16,153 nt of DNA from Chitinophagales bacterium (GCA_013695775.1 JACCZV010000212.1:1-16153), one strand, 5' to 3'. Counted from the first letter of the stretch, positions 7,442-15,069 are shown. The notes: generated by a model from the sequence alone, not told the origin. Translations and numbers: made by a program.

Positions 7442-7752
7442 CAGAAAAATTTGAAGAGGACGATGAAGATGCCATAAAAAATTGTTGCCCCTACCACACC
7501 CTTTGCATTTTCATACCGGTGGCTCCAGAGGTTGAGAAAAAACACAGGAAGGTTTAAAATGATGGCGAGGCTCAGTGCGGCAGACATTTTGGAGGTGTCG
7601 AAAAGCTGCTTCCAATATTGTTGAAAATTTATCTCATCAGAGAAGGCAAAAACATAAAAAAGTACGAAACCAACCATTGGAAATATCAGGCCGAGAAAAG
7701 CACCAAAATATCTGTTGTCTCTTCCATTCGAAAACCTTTTTCTGTCCTCCAT
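7441..7752 (-). CDS. Small three-segment inner-membrane protein between surE and lpxB
   Basis: 103 residues, no family recognised by name. It starts with a charged head (MEDRKRFSNGRDNR), then three predicted membrane helices (about 16-37, 56-77 and 84-101), ending FKFF. There is no signal peptide cleavage site and no cysteine or obvious catalytic residue. It is locked into the operon: one base separates its ATG from the surE stop, and its TGA overlaps the lpxB start in TGATG. This packing argues that it is a real translated gene and that its amount is tied to LpxB. A structural or accessory role at the membrane where lipid A is made is an inference from position only. Confidence 0.75.
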   Translation of the reverse strand: MEDRKRFSNGRDNRYFGAFLGLIFPMVGFVLFYVFAFSDEINFQQYWKQLFDTSKMSAALSLAIILNLPVFFLNLWSHRYENAKGVVGATIFYGIFIVLFKFF

Positions 7753-7753
7753 T

Positions 7754-8539
7754 TCAACCGCCGATTATTTTGTTGATGTGAGGAATGGCATGATGTGCAG
7801 TAAGATCGAACTGCACCGGAACTACCGAGGCGAATCCATTTGCCAGAGCCCACTCATCAGTATCGTCACCGGCATCTTTATTAACGAAATTGCCCGTGAG
7901 CCAATAATATTTTTTACCACGAGGATCGACCCTCTCTGCAAATTCTTCCTCCCATTTGGCAACCGCCTGCCTGCATACTTTTATCCCTCTATATTCTGTT
8001 TCCCGGAAATCGGGGATATTTACATTCAATAAAGTATTTTTAGGAAGTCCATTCCTCAAAACCTCCGGTGTGATCTCTCGTACTACCCTTCTGGGCAACG
8101 TCATATCTGCTTCAAAGGAATAGTTCAGGAATGAAAACCCGATGGCATCTATGCCTTCAATTGCAGCCTCCATAGCTGCCGACATCGTTCCCGAATAGAT
8201 CACATTGATGGAAGAATTCGAGCCATGATTTATGCCGGAGACACATAGATGGGGTTTGCCTTTAATGATTTTATCAACCGCAAGCTTTACACAATCTACA
8301 GGAGTACCTGTGCACTGATACGATTCTACATCATCAAACATCTGAACATGCTCAAGCCTTAGGGGCTGATCAATGGTGATGGCATGGCCCATACCAGACT
8401 GAGGACTGTCTGGTGCAACAACGATCACTGTTCCTAACCGCCGCATCTCCTCAACCAGCGTTCGTATGCCCGGAGATGTGATGCCATCATCGTTGGTAAC
8501 AAGAATTGTAGGCTTTGATCTCTTTTTTTTGGCAGCCAT
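7754..8539 (-). CDS. surE: 5'/3'-nucleotidase SurE (survival protein)
   Basis: 261 residues from the ATG at 8539. SurE is a divalent-metal phosphatase that dephosphorylates nucleoside monophosphates. Metal-site residues are visible: Asp17-Asp18 in VTNDDG, Ser48 in APDSPQSGMG and Asn104 in SGINHGSN; further conserved segments are CTGTPVDCV (76-84) and YSGTMSAAMEA. The frame stays open upstream to 8710, but I choose 8539 because family members start a few residues before ILVTNDDG, an exact promoter element lies at 8555-8562 inside the extension, and the extension would overlap the divergent gene at 8663. It heads the operon with the small membrane protein and lpxB, with a 1-base gap. Cytoplasmic; identification very secure. 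Confidence 0.96.
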   Translation of the reverse strand: MAAKKKRSKPTILVTNDDGITSPGIRTLVEEMRRLGTVIVVAPDSPQSGMGHAITIDQPLRLEHVQMFDDVESYQCTGTPVDCVKLAVDKIIKGKPHLCVSGINHGSNSSINVIYSGTMSAAMEAAIEGIDAIGFSFLNYSFEADMTLPRRVVREITPEVLRNGLPKNTLLNVNIPDFRETEYRGIKVCRQAVAKWEEEFAERVDPRGKKYYWLTGNFVNKDAGDDTDEWALANGFASVVPVQFDLTAHHAIPHINKIIGG

Positions 8540-8554
8540 AGTCAAAAAGCGGAG

Positions 8555-8562
8555 CAAAAGTA
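8555..8562 (-). promoter_or_regulatory. Candidate -7 promoter element for the surE-lpxB operon
   Basis: Minus-strand TACTTTTG matches the Bacteroidota -7 consensus TAnnTTTG exactly and lies 16 bases from the preferred surE ATG. It would give a leader of about 10 bases. No good -33 TTG is seen at the usual spacing. Confidence 0.45.
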
Positions 8563-8634
8563 GATAATAAAGTGGTGGCTGTATTTTGATGAAGCGGGAA
8601 CTATGAGAATCGGTGTGAGAATATAAATTACGAC

Positions 8635-8642
8635 TATCTTTG
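8635..8642 (+). promoter_or_regulatory. Candidate -7 promoter element for the hydroxylase gene
   Basis: TATCTTTG is an exact TAnnTTTG match 20 bases upstream of the ATG at 8663. A weak -33 candidate, GTGTG (8613-8617), sits 17 bases further up. Together with 8555-8562 it forms a back-to-back promoter pair in the 123-base divergent gap. Confidence 0.5.
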
Positions 8643-8662
8643 TAACAAACATTTTTTTTTCC

Positions 8663-9304
8663 ATGATGGAAATGAAAATTAAAAATAAGGGTCAGGCCAC
8701 GCTTTTCCACTCTAAGCGATTAGAAATATTTACCAAGACAACGCCGCAAGTCATCTATAGCATGTATGTTCCACTTATCATCGCCATGCTTTCCTATAGC
8801 TTTTTTACATTGCATGTTGAGTGGTATACGGTATTGGGCTATTATGCAGGTGGGATGTTTTTCTGGACATTTTTTGAATACCTGATACACCGGTTTATTT
8901 TTCATCATCATTCAGAAGATCCGCAGATGCAGAAGTTCATGTATACTGCTCATGGCGTTCATCACGAATTTCCACGTGATAAGGAACGGCTGTTTATGCC
9001 TCCTGTCCCTTCGCTGATTCTTGCATCTCTTCTTTTCTCAGCATTCTATTTTATCTTGCCAGTGAATGCATTTATGTTTTTCCCGGGATTTTTAACCGGC
9101 TATCTGATCTATGGCTCTATGCATTATGCGATTCACGCCATGGCCCCGCCATTAAAATTTATGAAAGCATGGTGGCGCTACCACCATCTTCACCATTATA
9201 AATCACCTGAGAAGGGCTTTGGTGTTTCTTCACCAATGTGGGATCATATATTTGGAACCGTTCCCTCCTATAAAGGGAAATTCGACAATCCTGAGGAAGG
9301 GTAA
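8663..9304 (+). CDS. Fatty acid 2-hydroxylase-like membrane di-iron enzyme
   Basis: 213 residues of the sterol desaturase/fatty acid hydroxylase superfamily. Hydrophobic segments (about 31-50, 57-76, 116-133 and 137-158) alternate with the iron-binding histidine clusters: His76 and His81-82 in HRFIFHH, His97, His100 and His101 in HGVHHEFPRD, His154 and His158 in HYAIH, and HHLHH (174-178). The spacing HGVHHEFPRDKERLFMPP and the ending FGVSSPMWDHIFGT resemble eukaryotic FA2H/Scs7 more than carotenoid CrtZ. Likely role: hydroxylating C2 of an acyl chain in membrane lipids, possibly sphingo- or sulfonolipids; the exact substrate is inferred. Methionines at 8663, 8666 and 8672 are all possible starts; the first is used. 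Its stop is only 13 bases from that of the convergent regulator gene. An exact promoter element lies 20 bases upstream. Confidence 0.85.
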   Translation: MMEMKIKNKGQATLFHSKRLEIFTKTTPQVIYSMYVPLIIAMLSYSFFTLHVEWYTVLGYYAGGMFFWTFFEYLIHRFIFHHHSEDPQMQKFMYTAHGVHHEFPRDKERLFMPPVPSLILASLLFSAFYFILPVNAFMFFPGFLTGYLIYGSMHYAIHAMAPPLKFMKAWWRYHHLHHYKSPEKGFGVSSPMWDHIFGTVPSYKGKFDNPEEG

Positions 9305-9317
9305 GCAGAGGAAATTT

Positions 9318-10691
9318 TTAGGTGCTGCTCTGCGGCTCTTCCCGTTTCAATCCAAACTTTTCCATCTTATTATAAAGATGGCTTCTCTGTAAATCAATCT
9401 CATCGGCGGTTTTAGAGACATTCCAACTGTTCAGGCGCAGCTTAAATTCAATGTATTGCTTTTCCATATGATCACGGAATTCCATGAAGTTGTTCATGCG
9501 GTTGAAGAGTGATTCCAAAGGATCCTTGGTAGCATTGGCTACAGCAAACGCAAGCACCTCATGTTCTGTGATCTTATTTTCGCTAAGAATTACCAGTCGT
9601 TCCATCACATTATGCAACTCACGAATGTTACCCGTCCAGTTGATGTTCTGCAACTCCAGTATTGCCTTTGGCGTAACTGTTTTTCGCGGAACGCCATAGT
9701 CTTCGCATATCTCCTGCACAAATTTTTCGGCAAGAAGAGGGATGTCATCTTTTCGATCGTTAAGTGATGGCACGTGAATGATGATCACACTGAGGCGATG
9801 ATAAAGATCCATCCTGAAATTGCCGCGGTCTATCTCCCTGCTTAGATCTTTATTGGTAGCTGCGATCACGCGTACATCTACCATAATCTCCTTTTCCCCA
9901 CCGACCCGGGTAATTTTATTTTCCTGCAAGGCTCTCAACACCTTTGCCTGGGCGCTAAGACTCATGTCTCCGATCTCATCGAGAAAAATAGTCCCATTGA
10001 TCGCTGATTCAAATTTCCCTATACGCTGTTTGATGGCTGAGGTAAACGCTCCCTTTTCATGGCCAAAGAGTTCACTCTCTATCAACTCGGCAGGAATGGC
10101 CGCGCAATTCACCTCTATAAGCGGCCCGTTGGCGCGGTTGCTCTTTTCATGTATCCAGCGGGCTACGAGCTCCTTGCCTGTCCCATTGTCGCCTGTTATA
10201 AGTACACGTGCATCAGTTGGTGCAACCTTATCAATTTTTTCTTTAATTTTTTCAACTGCCGGAGATTGACCAAGTATCTCTCTTGTTTTTGAAACACGTC
10301 GCTTCAGCACTTTTGTTTCGGTAACGAGCGAGGCCTTTTCGAGGGCATTTCGCAGTGAGATCAGCAGCCGGTTGAGATCCATGGGTTTGGCCACAAAGTC
10401 ATATGCGCCTTTTTTTACTGCTTCCACTGCGGTGTCAATTGTTCCATGGCCTGAGACCATGATCACCGGTATCTCTGTGCTCATCTGCTGAATTTTATCG
10501 AGCACCTCCATACCGTCCATTTTTGGCATTTTTATATCTAACAGAATGGCATCGTAAGATTTTTCCTTTATCATTGTCAGGCCTTCAATACCATCATTCG
10601 CCTCCTCTACCTTATAACCCTCATACTCCAATATTTCGCGCAAGGTCCGCCGAATGCTTTTCTCATCATCAATGATTAATATATTTGCCAT
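9318..10691 (-). CDS. NtrC/NtrX-type sigma-54-dependent response regulator
   Basis: 457 residues in the classic three-domain layout. Receiver domain (1-120): Asp8-Asp9, phospho-acceptor Asp52 in LLDIKMP and Lys102 in VAKPMD. AAA+ domain (about 140-370): Walker A GDNGTGKE (167-174), sigma-54 loop GAFTSA (214-219), Walker B IFLDEIGD (235-242), and GNIRELHN (355-361 region). C-terminal Fis-type helix-turn-helix (about 423-447). It should activate transcription by RNA polymerase-sigma-54 when phosphorylated. The asparagine-bearing Walker A and the sequence around the loop are most like NtrX. The usual loop is GAFTGA; here the second glycine is Ser218. No kinase gene is adjacent, so its partner lies elsewhere. 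An exact TAnnTTTG element is found 27 bases before the ATG. Confidence 0.95.
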   Translation of the reverse strand: MANILIIDDEKSIRRTLREILEYEGYKVEEANDGIEGLTMIKEKSYDAILLDIKMPKMDGMEVLDKIQQMSTEIPVIMVSGHGTIDTAVEAVKKGAYDFVAKPMDLNRLLISLRNALEKASLVTETKVLKRRVSKTREILGQSPAVEKIKEKIDKVAPTDARVLITGDNGTGKELVARWIHEKSNRANGPLIEVNCAAIPAELIESELFGHEKGAFTSAIKQRIGKFESAINGTIFLDEIGDMSLSAQAKVLRALQENKITRVGGEKEIMVDVRVIAATNKDLSREIDRGNFRMDLYHRLSVIIIHVPSLNDRKDDIPLLAEKFVQEICEDYGVPRKTVTPKAILELQNINWTGNIRELHNVMERLVILSENKITEHEVLAFAVANATKDPLESLFNRMNNFMEFRDHMEKQYIEFKLRLNSWNVSKTADEIDLQRSHLYNKMEKFGLKREEPQSST

Positions 10692-10717
10692 GTAAGCGGT
10701 GATTTTTTAAGAGAGAT

Positions 10718-10725
10718 CAAAGGTA
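10718..10725 (-). promoter_or_regulatory. Candidate -7 promoter element for the sigma-54 activator gene
   Basis: Minus-strand TACCTTTG matches TAnnTTTG exactly, 27 bases from the ATG at 10691. No clear -33 TTG is present. It lies in the 80-base gap after the MORN-repeat gene, supporting separate transcription of the regulator. Confidence 0.45.
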
Positions 10726-10771
10726 AAAATTCCGGCTCACTCATGAGAGGAATATAGTAAACACGGGAGTT

Positions 10772-11593
10772 TTATTGACTCATTTTCAAAACATCGCATT
10801 TACTTTCAACTCTTTCTTTTATAAGCAGTCCATTCTTATAGAGCTGTGTTTTCATCAAGTTTCCATCTTCGCTGTATATTTTCCAGTCACCTGATTTTTT
10901 ACCTGATGTATAATTACCCTCTGCACTCAGCAATCCTGATTCATAATATTCTCTCCAGGAACCATCTTCAAGATTATTAAAATAATTGCCCTCTGCTTTG
11001 ATCTTACCACTCTCGGAATAGCTCTTTGAAGGACCTGCAATGGTTCCGTATCGATAGGTATATGTAATGAGCATTTTTCCATTAGGGTAATACCAGCGAT
11101 TGATGCTGTCGCGTTGCCCGTTCTTCCAGATCCCTTCTTCCTGAAGTTTGCCTTCTTGTGTGAATACGCGTCGCCAGCCATTCAACTTTCCATTTTCATA
11201 AACTTCCTCTAACTTCAGGATGCCCCCTGAATATTCATGCAGAATTCCCTCGAGTGCACCATTTTGGGAATACTGTTCTCTTTGCAATGAACCGTTGGTT
11301 TCAAACGTCAGTAGTATTCCGTTCGATACATCTGAATGAAACTCCTCTACGCGGTTAAGTGTACCATTCTCATTATAAGTTCGCCATATACCCTCCTTCT
11401 TTCCATTCAGCAATGTACCTGCCTTGTATAGCCTGTTTGAGATTCTATTATAAATTTTTAGCTCTTCACGATTATATGCATGCTCATGGTGTATTGATAC
11501 GGTGTCGTAGCCTAGCCTTCGCACCTGTGCAGGCTCCTGCGAAAATAGCTGCACAGGTATATTTAGTAACATAACGATCAGTAGCTTTTTCAT
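10772..11593 (-). CDS. Exported MORN-repeat protein (YwqK-like)
   Basis: 273 residues with a Sec signal peptide (1 to about 19, ending QLFSQ). From about residue 58 to 260 it consists of roughly eight MORN_2-type repeats of 20-25 residues, recognised by recurring G-x-W-x-x-Y-x-x-x-G-x-L units such as KEGIWRTYNENGTL, LNGWRRVFTQEGKL, EDGSWREYYESGLL and KSGDWKIYSEDGNL. Such repeats fold into a long beta-hairpin sheet. Similar proteins are often labelled YwqK-family antitoxins, but that name has little meaning here: there is no toxin gene next to it and it carries an export signal. It follows the barrel gene by 17 bases and closes the envelope operon. A scaffolding or ligand-binding role in the periplasm or at the surface is an inference. 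One cysteine (Cys266) lies near the C terminus. Confidence 0.85.
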   Translation of the reverse strand: MKKLLIVMLLNIPVQLFSQEPAQVRRLGYDTVSIHHEHAYNREELKIYNRISNRLYKAGTLLNGKKEGIWRTYNENGTLNRVEEFHSDVSNGILLTFETNGSLQREQYSQNGALEGILHEYSGGILKLEEVYENGKLNGWRRVFTQEGKLQEEGIWKNGQRDSINRWYYPNGKMLITYTYRYGTIAGPSKSYSESGKIKAEGNYFNNLEDGSWREYYESGLLSAEGNYTSGKKSGDWKIYSEDGNLMKTQLYKNGLLIKERVESKCDVLKMSQ

Positions 11594-11610
11594 TTTTATT
11601 ATAAATTATT

Positions 11611-12972
11611 TCAAAATGCTATTGAACTACCAAAAAATAAGGAGGCTGAAGTTGTTTCTTTTGGAAGAAAGAATGCAGATACATTTTCAGACCCGGCTTC
11701 AAAAAATATTCTATTTCTGAATGTTCCACTCAACCTGATTCCGGTTCGAAACTGATCTGTACCCCCATAGGAAAGTGAGGTTGCAAGCTTAAAAGAAGGC
11801 GAGAAGGAAAATTGCGGCTGCAAGGTGACCAAAGGCATCAAGTCAGGATAGGGACAATAGCTTACGGCTGCTGTAATAAGCCATCTTTCACTCACAGAAT
11901 AAATGCAGGCAAGGGAAAATCTTACTGGCAGCACAGTGCGGAATGGGATATTATTATTATGGGCCCCCGTGATATGAATTAATGAATCACCGTTAAAAGG
12001 AAGCAACGTGGTGTCTGTTGAATTGAATAAATCATTCACCTCAAAACCCTCATAATGGAGTGTGCTGTCAGCGGAATAAAGTGTTGATCTTTTGCTCCAG
12101 TTGATAAAGCCAAAATCATTTACAAACAATAGCACCCTTAATGAGGAGCTTCCTGGCAGGTAAGCGAGAGTAGCGTCTGCTGAGCCCCCCACACCATTTA
12201 CTGTGAAAAGGTTGTTATTTGAAGTATCTGAAACAGAGTATTCGAAATTATAGTCCGCATCAATAAAGGAGCCGTATTGCTCAGTGAATAATGTGCCGCG
12301 ATCTATTTTTAGCGAAGAGCCCGACCGCGCGGCAATAACCGATAGGCCAATACCCGCTTCCCAATCATGGTTAAGAAATGCAAATTTTTTCTGCATCCCT
12401 AAGCGCATTTGATGGTAACGATAACTCAAATTTTTAGTAGCGCTGAAATCGGCGGTTGCTCCTGCAAAACCGGCATTTCCGAAAAATACTACCTTGAAAA
12501 GATCACCTGTAAATTTTGCCTCATTGATACTTGCCGTTCTTAGAGTGAAAGTAATGAATGCCGGGCTGTTGAAAAGAAAACGATCTCGTTCAAAACGGTA
12601 AAATAATTCAGCAGAGGAAACAAGCTCAAATGCATTGACTGACTTCAACCCATTGGCTACCTCCCTTTTCTTTTCATCATCAATAAAATCATTCTTAAAC
12701 ACTGCGAGTGCGAATGGAATATTTACTGCGTTAGAAGAAAAACGTGCATAGGATTTTAATCCTGCTTCCTTTATCGAATGACTTTTACTGCGTTGTATTA
12801 TCAGTTCACTTCCGTTATTAAAATCTAAAATATTCCAGTCTTTTATATGCTTGTTAAATGATATCAGCGAATCGCCAACAGATGAGGGCTGCAAGGAGAG
12901 CCCCTCCTGTGCAAGACAAAAGAGCGTTTGAAGTATCCACCCAATGAGAATCAGGAATTTCAGAATGTGCAT
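11611..12972 (-). CDS. Predicted outer-membrane beta-barrel protein, DUF5723-like
   Basis: 453 residues. It begins with a signal peptide (1 to about 22, ending CLAQ), followed by an extended region of alternating hydrophobic and polar residues rich in aromatic and glycine residues, with many stretches that could be amphipathic membrane strands (for example FKVVFFGNAGFAG and FKLATSLSYGG). It ends FFGSSIAF, with the C-terminal phenylalanine expected of barrels recognised by the BAM machinery. Overall form and the ENVSAFF segment near the end resemble the Bacteroidota DUF5723 family; this is from recognition, not alignment. No plug domain, TonB box or OmpA domain is seen, so it is not a TonB-dependent transporter. 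It sits 6 bases after the large lipoprotein gene and 17 before the MORN gene, pointing to joint function in the outer membrane. Function unknown. Confidence 0.75.
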   Translation of the reverse strand: MHILKFLILIGWILQTLFCLAQEGLSLQPSSVGDSLISFNKHIKDWNILDFNNGSELIIQRSKSHSIKEAGLKSYARFSSNAVNIPFALAVFKNDFIDDEKKREVANGLKSVNAFELVSSAELFYRFERDRFLFNSPAFITFTLRTASINEAKFTGDLFKVVFFGNAGFAGATADFSATKNLSYRYHQMRLGMQKKFAFLNHDWEAGIGLSVIAARSGSSLKIDRGTLFTEQYGSFIDADYNFEYSVSDTSNNNLFTVNGVGGSADATLAYLPGSSSLRVLLFVNDFGFINWSKRSTLYSADSTLHYEGFEVNDLFNSTDTTLLPFNGDSLIHITGAHNNNIPFRTVLPVRFSLACIYSVSERWLITAAVSYCPYPDLMPLVTLQPQFSFSPSFKLATSLSYGGTDQFRTGIRLSGTFRNRIFFEAGSENVSAFFLPKETTSASLFFGSSIAF

Positions 12973-12978
12973 GAGTAC

Positions 12979-15069
12979 TTAAAATCCGGAATAATAAATA
13001 AAAGATCCCGTAAGCTTTATATCGAGAAGGTTATTATTATAGATTTTAAGGTACGTACATGGTGGCGTAGGAGTTGTGTTAAATTTTGATCGGACAATTA
13101 CGTTTTTAGAGCTCCGAAGTCGGTTCATTTTATTTTCATCAATATCAAAAGTGAGCATGGTATTAGATTTCTCTGACACCAAACAAGCATCGTTCAAAAG
13201 TGCAGCAGCAATATTATTGGTTGATGTGAATAGTGAATCCAAAAAATTCATTTGATCGTCGTAAAAATATAATTGAAAGGATGCGCTGAAAGGAAATCCG
13301 TTGTCAGCAATTATATTGAATGTACCTTCTTTAATGAGCGGATCCCCCTCTTCCGGGCTTCCAAGCGAAAAATCAAAAGTATCCTGAAGTACCAGATCAT
13401 TGGCAATGAATGATAGGGGTACAGAAAGGTTGAGGTTAACAGAGAGAGTGCTGGTATCATATGCGAAATCCTGGTAATTTGAAATATTCCCGAATGGATT
13501 AATGACTATGTCGAGTGAATAAAGAAGCTGGTCAGGAAAATTTTCAATCAATGTTTTGAAATTGGAATTAGAATTATTGAGCTCAAATGTAGTATACGAA
13601 GGGGTGAATGGATAATATGCAGCAGGGTCGATATTCAACGGTGCATTAAGTAAATCCCAGGTTAGTGCGACAGTATTGCTGGTTAGAGTATTCATTGAAG
13701 TGAGATCGTGCAAACTAATCTGGCCAGAAACTCCTATGCCGTTTACAATGGAAAAGGTGACGTCTGCCTGTTCTAATCCAAGGGTTCCACTTACAACATT
13801 TTTAAATACCTCAAATGGAGTTTGTGAAGGCTCTATAGTCAATATTTGTTGTCCAAGATATCCGTGAACATATTCCGGAACAATGTTCTGCAAAGTGTAA
13901 TTGATGTTGACGCTGTCCTCCTTTGAAATTGTTACCAGCTCTCCCGTGGAATCAATGCTGACAACCAGGTGTGTGGAATAGGTGTTGTACTCAGCTCCGG
14001 AAAGGCCTGTAAGGTTAAATGAGTAACCCGTCAGGTCAAATGTTTTGGTAAGGTCGCTGGTTCCTCCTGCCGGTGCAGCTGGCAAATCCTCACTTACGAA
14101 AATGGTGTTGCCAAATGCATCAATCGCAGATGGCAGGCTGAATTCAAGATGTGATTGTTGTGGAATGGTGCTTTTAAGATTGACCAATAGAGTACCGGAT
14201 TTTATGCGAAGCTCATCAAGCTGAGCACCACCGCTCAGATTATATTTTGTCTCCTGATCCTGCTCAATTATATTTTGCGCAGGAAAAACTGCGGTGGCCG
14301 TATTTACCACAAGATCATGTGCTGTCAGCGTTATGATTATTGAGTTGCTTGTATCTATAAGAACATTTCCTCCGGGGCTGTCTAAGTCAAGGATAGTGGC
14401 TATGAGCGTTCCCTCCACATGCTTTCCGCTCAGGTCAATTGTCTTCACCTGAGTTTGCTGAGGTAATAAATTGACGAAAGTATCTTGCGTTAAAATCTGT
14501 TGATCTATTTTATTTCTCACCTGAAAAACCATATTTGAGATCACTATGGGCAGCTCATTCTTCAAAGTCAGATCTATAAACCCAGACTCAAGGTCGGCCG
14601 ATTGAAAAAATTCTGTAGCATTGATCTCATTGTCACCAGTTGCGATGTTGATGATCTCGGGAATAGGAAAGGTGCTGCCATTTGCAGCAATAATGAAAAT
14701 CCCCACTATACCGAGCTGCTGGCACATCTGGCCAAGAGAAAGGGGATATATGATTGACTGGTTTGCGAGGTTGAGATTTTGTAAAGAGAAACTCGCTGTC
14801 AGTGTAGTATCTGGAATATTAATGACCTGATCAGTGAGCGAAAAGTCAAACAGTGGATTTGAAAAAACAAGTGAGATGGAACTGTCATTGTTTGTGACTA
14901 TCAATGAGTCTGTAAGCAGGTCGTCTATAGAAAGAGATGATTGCAGCAGAGGTGCTAAAATATTTGTGTCCCACGCCGGATGGGTTTCAAGTCCTTTTTT
15001 GCACGAGAGAGTGCATACAACAAGCAATAAACAGGTACAGGTTTTTATCATGGAAAAACGAAATCTCAT
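12979..15069 (-). CDS. Large predicted lipoprotein of unknown function
   Basis: 696 residues. An N-terminal hydrophobic signal ends in TLSC, with Cys23 as the probable lipidated residue followed by KKG. The ATG at 15051 (Met7, MIKTC) is an equally good start. The mature protein has no enzyme motif I recognise. It is rich in Thr, Ser, Asn, Leu and Ile in short alternating strands, which suggests several stacked beta-sandwich or immunoglobulin-like modules; repeated phrases of the kind VPLSFI, FTPSYTTFELNN and SFQLYFYDD support this. It has few cysteines beyond the signal (Cys115, and two near the C terminus in NDACLV and PPCTY). It is the first gene of an operon with an outer-membrane barrel (6 bases downstream) and a MORN protein, so it is probably anchored to the outer membrane as a partner of the barrel. 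Inner versus outer leaflet cannot be decided: KKGLE is not a clear surface-export signal. Confidence 0.75.
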   Translation of the reverse strand: MRFRFSMIKTCTCLLLVVCTLSCKKGLETHPAWDTNILAPLLQSSLSIDDLLTDSLIVTNNDSSISLVFSNPLFDFSLTDQVINIPDTTLTASFSLQNLNLANQSIIYPLSLGQMCQQLGIVGIFIIAANGSTFPIPEIINIATGDNEINATEFFQSADLESGFIDLTLKNELPIVISNMVFQVRNKIDQQILTQDTFVNLLPQQTQVKTIDLSGKHVEGTLIATILDLDSPGGNVLIDTSNSIIITLTAHDLVVNTATAVFPAQNIIEQDQETKYNLSGGAQLDELRIKSGTLLVNLKSTIPQQSHLEFSLPSAIDAFGNTIFVSEDLPAAPAGGTSDLTKTFDLTGYSFNLTGLSGAEYNTYSTHLVVSIDSTGELVTISKEDSVNINYTLQNIVPEYVHGYLGQQILTIEPSQTPFEVFKNVVSGTLGLEQADVTFSIVNGIGVSGQISLHDLTSMNTLTSNTVALTWDLLNAPLNIDPAAYYPFTPSYTTFELNNSNSNFKTLIENFPDQLLYSLDIVINPFGNISNYQDFAYDTSTLSVNLNLSVPLSFIANDLVLQDTFDFSLGSPEEGDPLIKEGTFNIIADNGFPFSASFQLYFYDDQMNFLDSLFTSTNNIAAALLNDACLVSEKSNTMLTFDIDENKMNRLRSSKNVIVRSKFNTTPTPPCTYLKIYNNNLLDIKLTGSFIYYSGF

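Noticed and set aside
7754..8710. 318-codon version of surE starting at 8710
   Set aside because: The extra 57 codons overlap the divergent hydroxylase gene, contain the likely promoter, and are absent from the usual SurE N terminus; 8539 is preferred.
9820..10269. 149-codon plus-strand open frame opposite the sigma-54 activator
   Set aside because: Antisense shadow of a strongly conserved AAA+ domain; composition (Ser/Ala/Leu-rich) reflects the complementary codons and no family is recognised.
10772..11593. MORN-repeat protein as an antitoxin of a toxin-antitoxin pair
   Set aside because: The YwqK antitoxin label is inherited in databases; here the protein is exported and has no small toxin gene beside it.
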